Of a stretch of DNA of 64,000 nucleotides, positions 23,665-34,476 are shown piece by piece (within the stretch, counting starts at the first letter, position 1; each line of letters begins with the position of its first letter). The notes beneath the pieces are model-generated. The model did not search any database. It was not told the DNA's origin and was given only the letters and a program-made list of their open reading frames with translations. Position numbers and translations under genes: made by a program. Source of the stretch: Ashinkailepas kermadecensis (taxonomy: Eukaryota > Arthropoda > Thecostraca > Neolepadidae); assembly GCA_034440615.1 (NCBI GenBank), contig JAOTOM010005101.1, forward strand, positions 761,501 through 825,500. The letters are read 5' to 3'.

Positions 23665-24250
23665 TTACGTAAGCATCGATTGAAACATCATCATTTGTAA
23701 TTTGAACTGCTTCCTCATTGAATCATTTTGCATCTCCACAAAGCTTGCAAAGGCGTTTACTTTATTAGGCGTGACGTCGACTCGGTCGACATCAGCTTCG
23801 TAATCAGTGGAAGTAGTGGAGTCATCGTGAATTCGAAGTTTGCATGGAGGGCGATCCTCGTCAGATGATTCCACCAAAAGTCGTTTTTCAGGGACTGGCC
23901 TCACTGGGCCTTCAGTCGAGTCCTGCAGGCGTTTTGCTAATTCTGAAAGCGGAATTTCATCTTCCGATTCGCGGATTGGAGGTTTCGGACGTTTCGCCAA
24001 TTGCGATTGTGAAGTTTCAGGGTCTGAATCACTGGACACAGGTAAGGGTCGTTTTAAGCGCTCTGCTAATTCTGAAAGGGGTAAATTGTCTTCTGAATCG
24101 CTCGAAGAGGAAAGTGGTCTTTTGTTTCGTTCTGCTGGTTCCGAAAATGGGGCGTCGTCGTCTGACTCACTAGTCGACGGCAACGGCCGTTTGTTTTTCT
24201 GGACTGGTTCAGACAGAGGAATGTCTGTCTCAGTATAACTCGATACCGGT
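23665..24250 (-). CDS. Ser/Glu-rich repeat protein segment at the end of the gypsy coding region
   Basis: The open frame has an ATG at 24183 and ends at 23665; the same frame reaches back to about 24290. It contains about five imperfect 20-24-residue repeats built on SDSEDNLPLSELAERLKRPL, alternating acidic/serine blocks with a basic KRP or KRPL end. After these come an acidic stretch and a final FVEMQNDSMRKQFKLQMM helix-like end. It follows the integrase on the minus strand, one or more frame changes away. The serines next to acidic residues look like casein-kinase-2 sites and the KRP parts like basic localisation signals; both are inference. It could be an integrase C-terminal extension or a separate product. 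I do not recognise a family. Confidence 0.55.
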
Positions 24251-24362
24251 GGGGGCTCTGCTACATCTGCTGACGGGTGAGAGGTGATCTCTCTGGCAGG
24301 TCAGACTCGACCGCAGTGGTTGCACCGAGCCAGGCACGGGCTCTGTCAACTCAGCGGTTTCA

Positions 24363-27300
24363 TCATCCTTTGTTCTCGGTTGGGCTGCATACGTCCATGG
24401 GCCAATCCTCACAGGGGCTGTAGTCAGGGCCGGCCTCGGCCCGTTTGGCTGACCTAAAAGGCTGCACTCGTTCAGGGACAGCACCATCTACCTTTGAAGT
24501 TTTCTCTAAATACTTCTGGTTCACCGGTTCGTCGTGGTCCTTGGTGGGTTCCCATGCTGTGTTCGGGTCGGCTAGCCGTAGTTTCTGTGCATGCACCAAC
24601 CGGGTCTTACCGGAGGTCTGATTCCTGATCACATAATTAAATGGGCTCGTTTGTTTGACAATCCGAAAGTATGGTTTCCACGGCAACGACAACTTTGACG
24701 ACTTGCCAGGTTGTACCGTTGTGTCATAATAATACACGGGATCTCCAATTTTGAAATTTCGCGGCTTGGCTTTGCGGTCTGCGTACTCACGGTTCCGTTC
24801 ATGGCTCTCCACAATGTGAGTCTTTACATGGCTGTACGCTTCATGTAAATTAGACGGCATTTTTGGGACATAGTCTTCTCCGTAATATTTCATTTTAGGC
24901 TGGAGCAAATTGTCCAGGGGGAGAACGGCGTCTCTGCCGTACAGTGTGAAGAACGGCGAGATGGTTCCAGAGCTTCCAATGTTAGCTGTCCGATAGGCGG
25001 CAAGAGTGGCGGGAATCTTTGTGTCCCAATCATCTTGATTTTTGTTGATTGTTTTTGCCAATATGTCGTTTTGGCACCTATGGTACCTTTCGCAGCGTCC
25101 GTTACTTTGTGGCCTATATGCACTGGTGGTGATATGGCGAATATTCAAAAAGTTTCCAGCTCGTCTACAACAGCATTTCTAAATTATGTTCCTAAGTCTG
25201 AAAGTATCACGCGTGGACATGAGTGGCGTGGGATGATTTCTTCCATAAGGATTTTCGCGACGGTATGAGCATCCTTTCGCTTAGTGCAAAAACTTTCCGG
25301 CCAAGAAGAAAACAAGTCGATGATCGTGATGACGTAACGGTTACCTTCTTGCGTTTCTGGGTATGGTCCACACGTGTCAATCGCAATCATCTCAAAGAGA
25401 TAGTGAGGTACTGGCATCTCCTGCATCGGTGCTGGGGCTGCTTTGGCTTTGCGTCCTGTGCAAGGCACGCAAGCTTTGAGGTAGGCCACTGTGTTTCTCC
25501 ACATTCCGTTCCAATAATATCGGAATTTAAGCTTTTCGTATGTTTTGGTGAGTCCCATGTGTCCTGCAAAGAAACCTTCGTGCATCTCCTTCAATACTTC
25601 CTGTCTCAGGGAGTTTGGCACGCATAGTTGTAAGCCTGGAAATGGTCCCCAGCGAGGTCCGTCGCTAATTTTGTAGATCAGCTTGTCCAATTCCATGTAA
25701 TGCAAAACGATATCCCGATAATATGTGTGATTTTTGTCCTTCATGATCTTCCGAATATTTGCTATGTCCTCATCTGTACTCTGCAGTTTCGCTATATCCT
25801 CCTATTTCACTAGTACATCCTTAAATTTTTCCTATCTGCTCAGGTCTTCCTCTGGTTTGCCGAATTCGGTGTGACGGAGATCACCCATTGGAACATGGTC
25901 TGAATCTATGATGTTCACGTCTTGGTCAGTTTCGTGCATTCTACTGAGGTGGTCTGCCACGATATTTTTGCTTCCTTTAATGTAAATGATTTCGCAGTCG
26001 TGCTCTGAAAGCACGATAGCCCATCTCTGCAACATTGGATTTTTCATTTCTGACAGGTTCAAGAATGTAGGTGGACGGTGATCGGTCAGAATGGTGAATT
26101 TCGAACCAAGCAAATATTGGCGTAATTTTTGCACAGCCCACACGCATGCATAAGCCTCCTTTTGTACAACGGGCCACTTACGTTGTGTCTCATTCAATTG
26201 TTTCGACAGGTACTGCACCACTCTTTCACCTTCTCCGTGTTCCTGCACTAATACGGCTCCAACTGCTTCCTGGGAGGCATCCGTGTATAATTTGTACTCT
26301 TTCGTGATGTCGGGATATGCCAGCACGGGTGCGGAAGCTAATTTTCGTTTCAGGGTTTCGAAAGCATGCTCACACTCGTCTGTCCATTCAAATCTTGCAT
26401 GTTTCTTGGTGAGGTTTATAAGTGGCGTGGAGATTTTGCTGAAGTTGGGAATGAAGCGACGGTAGTATGAACACATACCGATGAATGAGCGGACTGCCTT
26501 GACATTGGTCGGGGCGGCCGTATGTTGAATCGCTTCAACTTTCTCTGGGTTTGGCTTGATGCCAGAGGCTGACACTAGGTGTCCCAAGTACTGTACTCTT
26601 TCTTTCAAGAAGTCACATTTCGACAGTTTTAGTTTCAATTTCGCTTTTCGCAGTCGGCGGAAAACCTCTTCAAGATGGGCCAAATGTTCGTCAAACGTTT
26701 TGGAGTATACTATTATGTCATCGATGTAGGCTGTTGCAAACTGATTTTGAATGCCAGACAGTACTTTGGTCATCAATTCTGCAAATTTTGATGGTGCATT
26801 GCAAATTCCGAATGGCATTTTGCGAAAGTTCCACAGGCCAAGAAAACATGTGAATGCAGTTTTGGGGATACTCTCCTCGGATATCGGGATTTGCCAATAA
26901 CCAGCTTTCAGATCCAAGGACGAAAAGAAGTTCGCACCTCCCAGAGAGGCAAGAATGTCCTCAATTAGCGGGAGTGGGTAGCTATTTTTCTTGGTCACCT
27001 TGTTTAGTTTTCTGAAGTCAATCGCGAACCGGTTACTTCCATCTTTTTTGCGAACAATCACGATCGGGGCGGCCCAAGGACTGTCTGAGTCCTCAATGAT
27101 ACCGGCGTCTAGCATCACTTTAATTTGTTCCTCTACGTATTTTCGCTGAGAGAATGGGGTTTTGTAAGGAGCTTGTCGGATCGGCGGGTTGTCTCTAGTG
27201 TCAATGTCCATTTTGCTGACATCAGTCGTTCCAAGATCTGCGTCAGTCTCGGCAAATAAGTCAGTGTTAGCACGTAACAGCTGTTCTAGTCTGTCCTTGT

Positions 27301-27880
27301 CTGCACCAGTCAGGTGAGCCAGCTTGGCTTGATCCAGCGGGTCAGAGTGAGCGGTTGGCGGTGTCAGTTCAATGTCCTGTGTCATATCAATCAGGTTTTC
27401 CAAGTCAGAATCGTCTATTGTCTCAGCGAATGCAATCACCTGCTCTGGGTGCAAGGATAAATCGCGAGTTGTAGTATTGACAATTCGCACTGGTACGCGT
27501 TTGTGTTGGTCAAGTTTCGCTATAACTTCTGCTATGAACAAACCAGGTTCCTCAGAGATCAGCGGCATGTTATCCAGCGAGTGTACGTGACAATTTTGAT
27601 CTACTAGTTGGACACGGTTAATGAAGGCTGGGCATTCCACGACAGTGTTGGCTGGAATGTGAATTCTTTCCTTGACTCGGACGAGTGAGCTCGTCGGTTC
27701 ACTGTTCTGTTTTTGCGGTCTGAGAGGTATCATGTTTCCTTCGATGCAAAGGGCTTTCTTCTCAAAATCTAACTTCGCTCCAAACTTCGTCAAAAAATCA
27801 TTTCCCAACATGCACTGCTGTTTTAGGTCCTCTACAATTTGAAATTCGAACGTTTTTCGGAATTTGCTCATCTCCACCAT
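24363..27880 (-). pseudogene. pol: gypsy pol: reverse transcriptase, RNase H and integrase
   Basis: From 27880 down to 25832 one frame is open for 682 residues. It includes FAIDFRKLN, SSLDLKAGYWQI, FGICNAPSKFAELM, YIDDIIVYSK (the YxDD site) and the RNase H start KLYTDASQEAVGAVL. The frame then passes two TAG codons (25832-25834 and one about 30 bases further) and continues into the integrase: an HHCC zinc site (HEGFFAGH...CVPC), then AIDTCGPYP and VILSDLGT with two catalytic Asp. A TAA follows, and a one-base shift in a T-run near 25155 leads to the last frame (25148-24363) with SAYRPQSNGRCERYHR, which carries the catalytic Glu. All catalytic motifs are recognisable, but this copy cannot make a continuous protein. 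Confidence 0.9.
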
Positions 27881-28239
27881 GAAGGTTCCAACTCCAATGT
27901 TTTTCAGGCGGTGGCCACTGGCGGATATCAGTGGTATGCAATCTCGTCGGTCCTGTGGGAAATTTATAATATTTTTCTCCGCGATTTTATCAAATAATTT
28001 TTTTCAAAATCAACGATATGTCGGCTCCGGTGTCCACAAGCGTATATGCTCTTTGGCTGCTTATATGAAGCCAAGCCATGGGCGTGTTTGCCTTGATGTG
28101 AACTTGTTGGACGCGTGCCAACCTTTGTTTACGTTTTTCGGGTTTTGCTTTTTCCTGATATTCTTCCTCTGTTTTCTCGTTATTTCCTCGGTCTGAATCT
28201 GCTCAGCTCCATCACGGTGGTCAGTCGCGACAGAGCTCA
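27881..28239 (-). pseudogene. gypsy aspartic protease region (frameshifted)
   Basis: Between gag and the RT frame. The active-site block LVDTGADISLI is encoded with its DTGA codons at 28023-28034. The frame breaks about 40 bases later in an A/T-rich stretch (about 27970-28010) before rejoining the RT frame. Retroviral-type proteases cleave the Gag-Pol polyprotein. Confidence 0.75.
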
Positions 28240-29311
28240 TTAGTTTTCCGACTGGCTAATAGGCTGAGAGCGGCATCGTCTTCCAATGTGACCGATTTTG
28301 GCGCATTTGATACAGATGGTTCTACCATCGGGAGTCCAGCGGTAAGCTGGGTGCTGGGCGGTGTTGGGTGCTGGGCGGTGCTCTCCATACTCTGGGGCCC
28401 ATAGGTGGTTGTGGCTGCGGTGGTCCATAGGGCGGTCCTGACTGAGGTGGTCCATAGTGCGGTCCTGACTGAGGTGGTCCATAGTGCGGCCCTGGGGGGT
28501 AGTTTCGTGGCGGACGAGGGTAACGTGGGTAAGAGGGATGGAATACCCGTGGTCCAAGCTGAGGTTGGTTCTCCCTGGGTGGCTTCTCAGTTTCTAGCTT
28601 TGATGTTGCTAATTTTTCCACTGATTGGCCTATTGCCATTATGAGTTTTTCCAATTTCTCTACCTTGTCCTCTCCTGTGTCTGGCTGATTAGAATCGACT
28701 TCCATCGGCTCCTGCCTTTGCACGCCTCTGCAAACCTCAATGACTCTGTCTACCTTCTGTTCCTTCACTGCAAACTGGATGGCTTCCTCCAGGGTTCGGA
28801 AGTTTTGTCTGTATAGCTTATTTGCTAATGAGCTACTTTGGACTCCGTTGTTAAAAATATCAATGAGTATTTGCTGGGTAGTGGGTTTTTGGCCTTCTGA
28901 GTAAGCTTCGCGTGCCAGAGCGATCAGTATCTCACCGTAGTTCTGAACCAGTTCATTGCGAATTTGACGTATTTTTCGCAATCCTTCCTGTGCACATTTA
29001 TTGTCCGAGAGGTCCGAATATCTTTCCCGCATGACTTGTTTTATTTGTGCCCAGGTCATCTGTGGTTGTTCCGTGAATACGCGCTGCATAAATTCGGCTG
29101 CTGGTCCCGTAAGCGTTTTGATGCAAATTATCTGCATCTGTTCGTCATCCATGCTGAAGTTAATTCGTTCAAGTTGCTGTAACCATTCAATTAATCGGCT
29201 GTGTCCATCTCCAGAAAAGGGTCTGACATTCTATGTCATACCTTGTGCCCGCATCTCTAAGCGAATTTTGTTGAAACACACCGGCAATTTATCCGAAGAA
29301 ATCTCAGCCAT
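28240..29311 (-). pseudogene. gag: gypsy gag: capsid and nucleocapsid, one nonsense codon and one frameshift
   Basis: Start chosen at ATG 29311, which begins MAEISSDKLP; a TAG interrupts at codon 27. The same frame continues open to 28322 with a capsid-like helical region (EFMQRVFTEQPQMTWAQIKQ, LREAY-type block, NGVQSSSLANKLYRQNF), followed by a proline-rich part with repeated GPHYGPPQS. The zinc knuckle CIKCAKIGHIGRRC (CX2CX4HX4C) is in another frame that ends at 28240, so a frameshift lies near 28350-28400. Confidence 0.8.
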
Positions 29312-29620
29312 AATTAATTACGTTAAGTTACGCTATATTTTTCAAAATTATTCGCTCGCTTTGTGGATATTTCTATGTTTCAAATTCGGCTCGAGGTTCA
29401 CACAGTAGTTCCCACACACAGTATTCAGAACACGGTAGGTATACAGCACAATTATGCAATTTTAAAACCGTTCTAAGTGGTCAAAATCCGGAAATGGTAT
29501 TTTAAAAGGATGATGGATTTTGCTCGGACTTACGTAAATGAAGCGGAAGACGTTTCTTTCCCCGTCCGTGCTGAAACGGCGTGATTGAAGGTCCAGTTGG
29601 TGTTGATCTAGATGGGGCTG

Positions 29621-29660
29621 CAGAAAGTCGCAGAAAGTCGCAGAAAGTCGCAGAAAGTCT
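29621..29660. repeat. Four tandem copies of CAGAAAGTCG in the gypsy leader
   Basis: 10-bp units at 29621, 29631, 29641 and 29651 (the last ends in T), just inside the primer binding site. Confidence 0.95.
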
Positions 29661-29668
29661 CACAGAAA

Positions 29669-29686
29669 GTCCGCGTCGAGGCACCA
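29669..29686 (-). promoter_or_regulatory. Candidate tRNA primer binding site of the gypsy element
   Basis: Two bases inside the 5' LTR the minus strand reads TGGTGCCTCGACGCGGAC. It begins TGG, the complement of a tRNA CCA end, as expected. I cannot name the tRNA with confidence. Confidence 0.6.
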
Positions 29687-29688
29687 CT

Positions 29689-30217
29689 TGTAGGAAAGTT
29701 CCTTAATCGGCTCGTGATATAGTCTGATGAACTTCGCGTTTCGATAACCCCGGTAGTGAAAGCACCAACGTCCTTACAGCTGTCTGTATTTGCACTGCAA
29801 CACTCGTACGATCACCCGAGACAGACAGACGGAGAACAGAACTTTCTTCTATGAAGGAAAGCCGTGAAATTGCCATTTCTACGAATTTAGAGGCCGAATT
29901 TAGGTGGAAAGTTAGCGGGCGCCAGACCGTACAAGCACAGATCCGCTCGCCTTGAGAACCGAAGCCTGACTGCCTGGTCGCCCGACGTGGGGCCCCTCAC
30001 GGGCAAATACCCCCGACTTCTTATTGGTCGAGGAGGCAAACGCCCATTTACGTCACATCCCTGTTCTGGAATGATCGACGGGGGAAGTTGGCCTGCATTT
30101 AGTGACGGTAGCTATGTTACATTTACGATACACTATTACAATCGGTAGACTTACGGGATTATTTAAATTACAGTTACGGGAGAGCCAAACGTATAATCTT
30201 ATATGAACTCTGTTACA
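29689..30217 (-). repeat. 5' LTR of the gypsy element (plus-strand right copy)
   Basis: 529 bp, aligned end to end with 21654-22182. Should contain the promoter on the minus strand; no confident TATA box was assigned. Confidence 0.93.
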
Positions 30218-30218
30218 T

Positions 30219-30771
30219 TTATGCTACACTGAAAACTATCGAACACAAGTAATTTGTGTTAACACTGCCAAAAATACAAGGTACGTGTGTTAACGCACGA
30301 ATCTTGTGTACCCTGCAAGCTGCAAGTTTGTCTACCTTTAGAGTGTGTCGAAAAGCACACTGTGATTGTGCTTTGAAACACAGAAATGACGTGTTAACAC
30401 ATCCATGAAGCACATTAATTCTGTGTTTACACATATGGAGTGCACACCGACTGTGCGTTACACATCAGAAATACACACACATAGTGTGTTAATAACAAAA
30501 TATTAGTGTGTGAAATGCGGCCCATTTGATTATTTTACACACGGTTCTTGTGTCTGTACAATGTGCTTACACGACAAAAGTGTGCTATTACTGTGTACAA
30601 CACGCTGTCGGTGTGTTTTCGCTTTGTGTAAACACAAAAATTATGTGCATTGTGTTAACACTCTACTTTGGTGTTTGGAAACACACTCTCAGTGTGCTTT
30701 TTGACACACTCTCAGGGTAGTCAAATATGCAGCTTGCAGGGTACACAAGATTTGTGTGTTAGCACGTGATC
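30219..30771. mobile_element. Fold-back (MITE-like) element built of GTGT/ACAC palindromes
   Basis: The ends (about 30283-30382 and 30670-30770) are inverted repeats of about 95 bp sharing CTTGTGTACCCTGCAAGCTG. The interior is a series of short palindromes such as GTGTTAACAC, GTGCTTTGAAACAC and GTGTAAACAC, separated by spacers of about 7-10 bases. Similar units continue left of the inverted repeats up to the LTR. No coding capacity. A related fragment occurs near 31050-31095. Confidence 0.7.
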
Positions 30772-31481
30772 GTTGTTTTTTTTTAATGCTGCCACAAAAT
30801 GCTTGCCTTCCGACTAACTTTGGATTGTTCGCATGGCAAATTAAAATAAATACAAATATGAACGACTTGAGATGTTCACAAATGGACCACTTCGAAATCG
30901 CCCATTGCAAAATATTGTCAATCTCAAGTTGTTCACATTTGAACTGATTTGCAATCCGCCGACAACACAATCGAAAACCAATAAAAAAAATCAAACAAAC
31001 ATGTAGTCACATTTCCAGAAACGCCAATCATTTTAACACATCTTATGTACTCTGTTAATGCACGTGACCAGACCTTATGTGTCCTGCAACCTCACAACCA
31101 GTGGATCCTGTCTGATTACTCCATTGATCAACTGCATCATGACAACCATAGCGTAGAAATACCACCAGCAATACAAAACATGTATTTTTCACAAAAATCT
31201 CACAAAAGACAAAACAGCATAGCACGCGTACGCGTACTCTCGACAGCACACAGGCACAGTGTGTGCATACATTTCCAAAACGCTGAGTTATCAAATCCCA
31301 TGCCGGCACCGACGGTGCGGGAGGAACAACACCATACTGTTGGATAAAAGCATCATACTTTACGAAACGAAACACGAAATTAATGGAAACATACCATACT
31401 TCATGGTCAAAAACTTTGTGGTCCGTGGCACAGATGCAACTCAAATACCCCATGATCGTATTTTCCTCACGCCGTTGGGCA
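30772..31481. other. Anonymous sequence with a relic of the fold-back element
   Basis: GTTAATGCACGTGAC followed by TTATGTGTCCTGCAAC (31055-31092) resembles the end of the fold-back element. Otherwise nothing recognised. Confidence 0.4.
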
Positions 31482-33429
31482 TCAGATCATGGCAGGAACT
31501 GAACATGCCTTCAAAACAGCCTTCAGGCGTGGCGCGTAGGACAGTCCGTTGCCCCTAAACTTGTCGGCGTTGCACACGTGGACGCACATGAGCATAGCCG
31601 TATTCTTGCACTTCAAGAACGTAAACTTTTCAGCAAACATGGTGAAAGATATGGCCCACAGCAGGAGCTGTTCTTCCATATTGAGATCCGTGCAATCTAA
31701 CACATCTACCCCTCTGATGCGGAGTACTTAGTGTGTGGACGGCATAGTGTGGACTTATCATATTGGTGTTTGGTCCGTCCACGAATATGTTTTCGTACTC
31801 CCACAGTGCACGTAGCATCGACGGCAGCGTGTCACCTACAGGAAAAAAAGAAAATTAAAAGATACTGTTATTTGAGTCACCACCCAGAAATAAATTGGGA
31901 GTGGATGACAAATCATAAAAGTATGTAGAAATTACCGATACGATTAACTATTAACTTTTGTTCAGCTGTATCACCTTCTTTGGTAACCATGTCATAAGAC
32001 ACCATCTTTATGTTGGCATTGGCCGTTGTCTCGCCGGCATATCAAAAGCCACAAATGTATGCAATAGAGTTTGAATATCTACAGAGAAGTTTAGTAAGAT
32101 TTAAATGAGGACTTTTAACGCTTAACCTTCACACTCCGGTGAGGAATTTAATTTGGCCCACTTATTTTTGTTAACGACAGCAGAAAGGTTACGCGCAAAT
32201 GCGCCAAACACTTGCATATCTTCGCAGAGTTGAACAGGGCGTCGCTTGACATTAAATACGAGACGATATCAGACCAGAATACAAAGATGGGCCAAGTCAA
32301 GTCACGGCTCTCGGAATGAACTTGTAGGTTCCAACAAAGTCAGATCACAAGGCAAGACTCATAACTTAGCGCTTCAGATATGTTGTGCATAATTTCCGCA
32401 AAGAAGAAAATGTTGACCTACATATGTGCATGCAAAAAAAATACCGTGCCGTCTGTACGGGCACCAAAATTCACCTCGAACTCTTTTTCCGTTGTGGATT
32501 GATCACCGACAACATAGCAAGTACACCCATTACGGGCGCATGGGGTCCATGGGGTGTGGAAATCTGCTGAAGTGTGCGGATCAAGAATTCCTAGAACCTC
32601 TAGGCCATACCCCACGATGTTGTCTGACTCAGCCGCTGATGTAGGTATTTGGAATATGCAATCGCTATGCAATTATATTCGTGGTTTGACAAAAAATAAC
32701 TGTATATCGTTCACATCAGCTTCGGTGTCCACGCATTTTAACGAAGCTATCTTCACGACGCCGGCATACTCCATATCTATGTGAGTTGATGCGAACATTG
32801 TCATACACACAATGGCCAACCGATATGACGAAGGCCCGAAAATTACATACCTGCATCGCAGCCAACTCCCGCTTGGAATGCTGCTTTTAACTTCCGCAGA
32901 GCGTCTGTCGCCAAGTTCCTCTCCAGTGCACTGCTCCACCTTGGCCCCTCATCCTAGTCAGCTCGTTCGATATCTGGGAAAGATCAAGTAATATTATGCA
33001 CCCTTCCATTGCACCTGAGCACTGCAACATGGCCATATTCCACTTCCCACGACGAATTATTAAATAGCCTTCTTCAGTTGAGTGCACGCAAACGGTAGCA
33101 TCCTTTGAATGCATCAGTAGACAAGGCTTGATCCAAGGGAGGGACGAATGGAGCGATCGCCCTTTTGGAACACAAAAATTAATATTATAATATTACTTTA
33201 ATATTTTCAATTTTAGAGGCCTTTGGTACAAGAAATGTGGTCTCTTTTCAATCTCGCACACACATTTGGCCGCCAGAAATGGGACCTTTGTGTCATGTGA
33301 GCCAAACTTGGTGCCACACAAGTCTCCGCACCACGATGCTTTTGGGTTCGAAACATCTAGTGTAACTACGTCTTCAAGCTAGACTTCCCCAGCACGGATC
33401 CGTCTAACCGCCTTGGAGGTTCCTCCCAT
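31482..33429 (-). pseudogene. Unrecognised multi-exon gene, six inferred exons, several lesions
   Basis: Start chosen at ATG 33429 (MGGTSKAVRRIRAGEV). Inferred exons: 33197-33429, 32851-33161, 32445-32776, 32127-32244, 31936-32078, 31482-31835. Introns of 35, 74, 199, 48 and 100 nt each begin GT and end AG. Donors include GTATGT, GTTAAG and GTAATT; the last acceptor has a long pyrimidine tract (TTTTTTTTCCTGTAG). The phases fit across the junctions, and the protein stays non-repetitive and globular-looking (for example LATDALRKLKAAFQAGV, FGAFARNLSAVVNKNKWAK, IVNRIGDTLPSMLRALWEY). Lesions: TAG 33379-33381, TAA 32673-32675, and frame changes in exon 2 (one or two), exon 5 and exon 6. Full length would be near 490 residues. 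I do not recognise the family. Alternatives are a host gene, or a captured viral or mobile-element gene. Confidence 0.5.
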
Positions 33430-34476
33430 GCTTCAATGAAAATATACCTAGAGCTAAGAGATTGAACGTTCTCTGATAACCGTTGATAGGAACACCTGGC
33501 GCCAACTCCAAGTGCCAAACCCATATTAACGCTAATCCTCTATGATAAGAACCGTGGTGGAGCTGCGCTTAAGTGATGATAATGCAGTTTATTTAGCCAT
33601 ACATTCGTCATAAGTGTGCATAGTTTCAATCGAATTCCATGGCGATTGATGTTACACACCAGGCCAAAGCTGAAATGTGTGCAGAACAAATTTAGAAACT
33701 ATCAAATTCATTGCCGATCTACAAACTACTGCAAATATTTGCATGAAATGGCCAACAAAGTATGCCTGAATGCATTTTCAATATTGTGACATGTCGCACA
33801 ATTCGCTTAGACTCCTAGACAAGGTGTCCGCCTAGGTCAATCATGAAAATTCGCATTTTAAGTGTTAGAGATGTCCAAAATTTTGGAAGCTTGACATTCC
33901 TAGTATGAAACTGTACATTGAAATATATGGAGACTAAAATGATCCTATAATGCTCACAAACACAAGAGAAGACAAGAGAAGATCACCCTATATTCCTAGA
34001 TATAGGATCACAAGAGAAGATCACCCTATATTAACCTTGGTCATGAACGTGGGACGTCACTGACCTGCCAATGGGCCTACCTGTCTAATCGAAAATTAGT
34101 CCAAAATACCCAACATTGCCCATTGTGCATCATTATTGAGCAGTAACTGGCAAGCAACGCCAATTTGTTGAAATCAGACTAAATGTGTTCATTCTTATGA
34201 CCATGTCTCACCATCACCTAGTTTTTTGTTCACTCTAAGTCGTGCAAAATTCCCCACTCCATCAACTCTTACTGCTTCATTTTCGACAAGTCATGGGGTT
34301 GGTATCAACGCCTCTGCGCTGAAGAAAGCTAACTCGAGAATTACCTACCTCTAATTCTGACGAGCGGATGCAAATTTCCCTTCCACGTATTGTTCTAGTC
34401 GGTTACTTATTCAGATTTAGGGTGGGTCGATCCCGACGGGACCATATTACATTCAAAAAGTTGTGCATAGCATGTG
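33430..34476. other. Anonymous sequence
   Basis: No convincing coding or repeat structure, apart from a short direct repeat of ACAAGAGAAGATCACCCTAT near 33970-34035. Confidence 0.4.

Larger units (their letters stand above)
21654..30217 (-). mobile_element. Ty3/gypsy LTR retrotransposon, 8.56 kb, decayed
   Basis: Two 529-bp LTRs bracket, in minus-strand order, a leader, gag with a zinc knuckle, protease, reverse transcriptase, RNase H and integrase. RT before integrase is the gypsy order. No envelope-like frame was found. The five bases outside the two LTRs differ (GTGTA and TTTAT), so there is no visible target duplication. By eye the LTRs differ at about 19 positions with no indels, roughly 3.6 percent, indicating an element of moderate age. 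Confidence 0.92.

Noticed and set aside
21654..30217. Envelope gene (errantivirus-like) in the gypsy element
   Set aside because: The 1.5 kb before the 3' LTR has no signal peptide, furin site or membrane segment that I can see.
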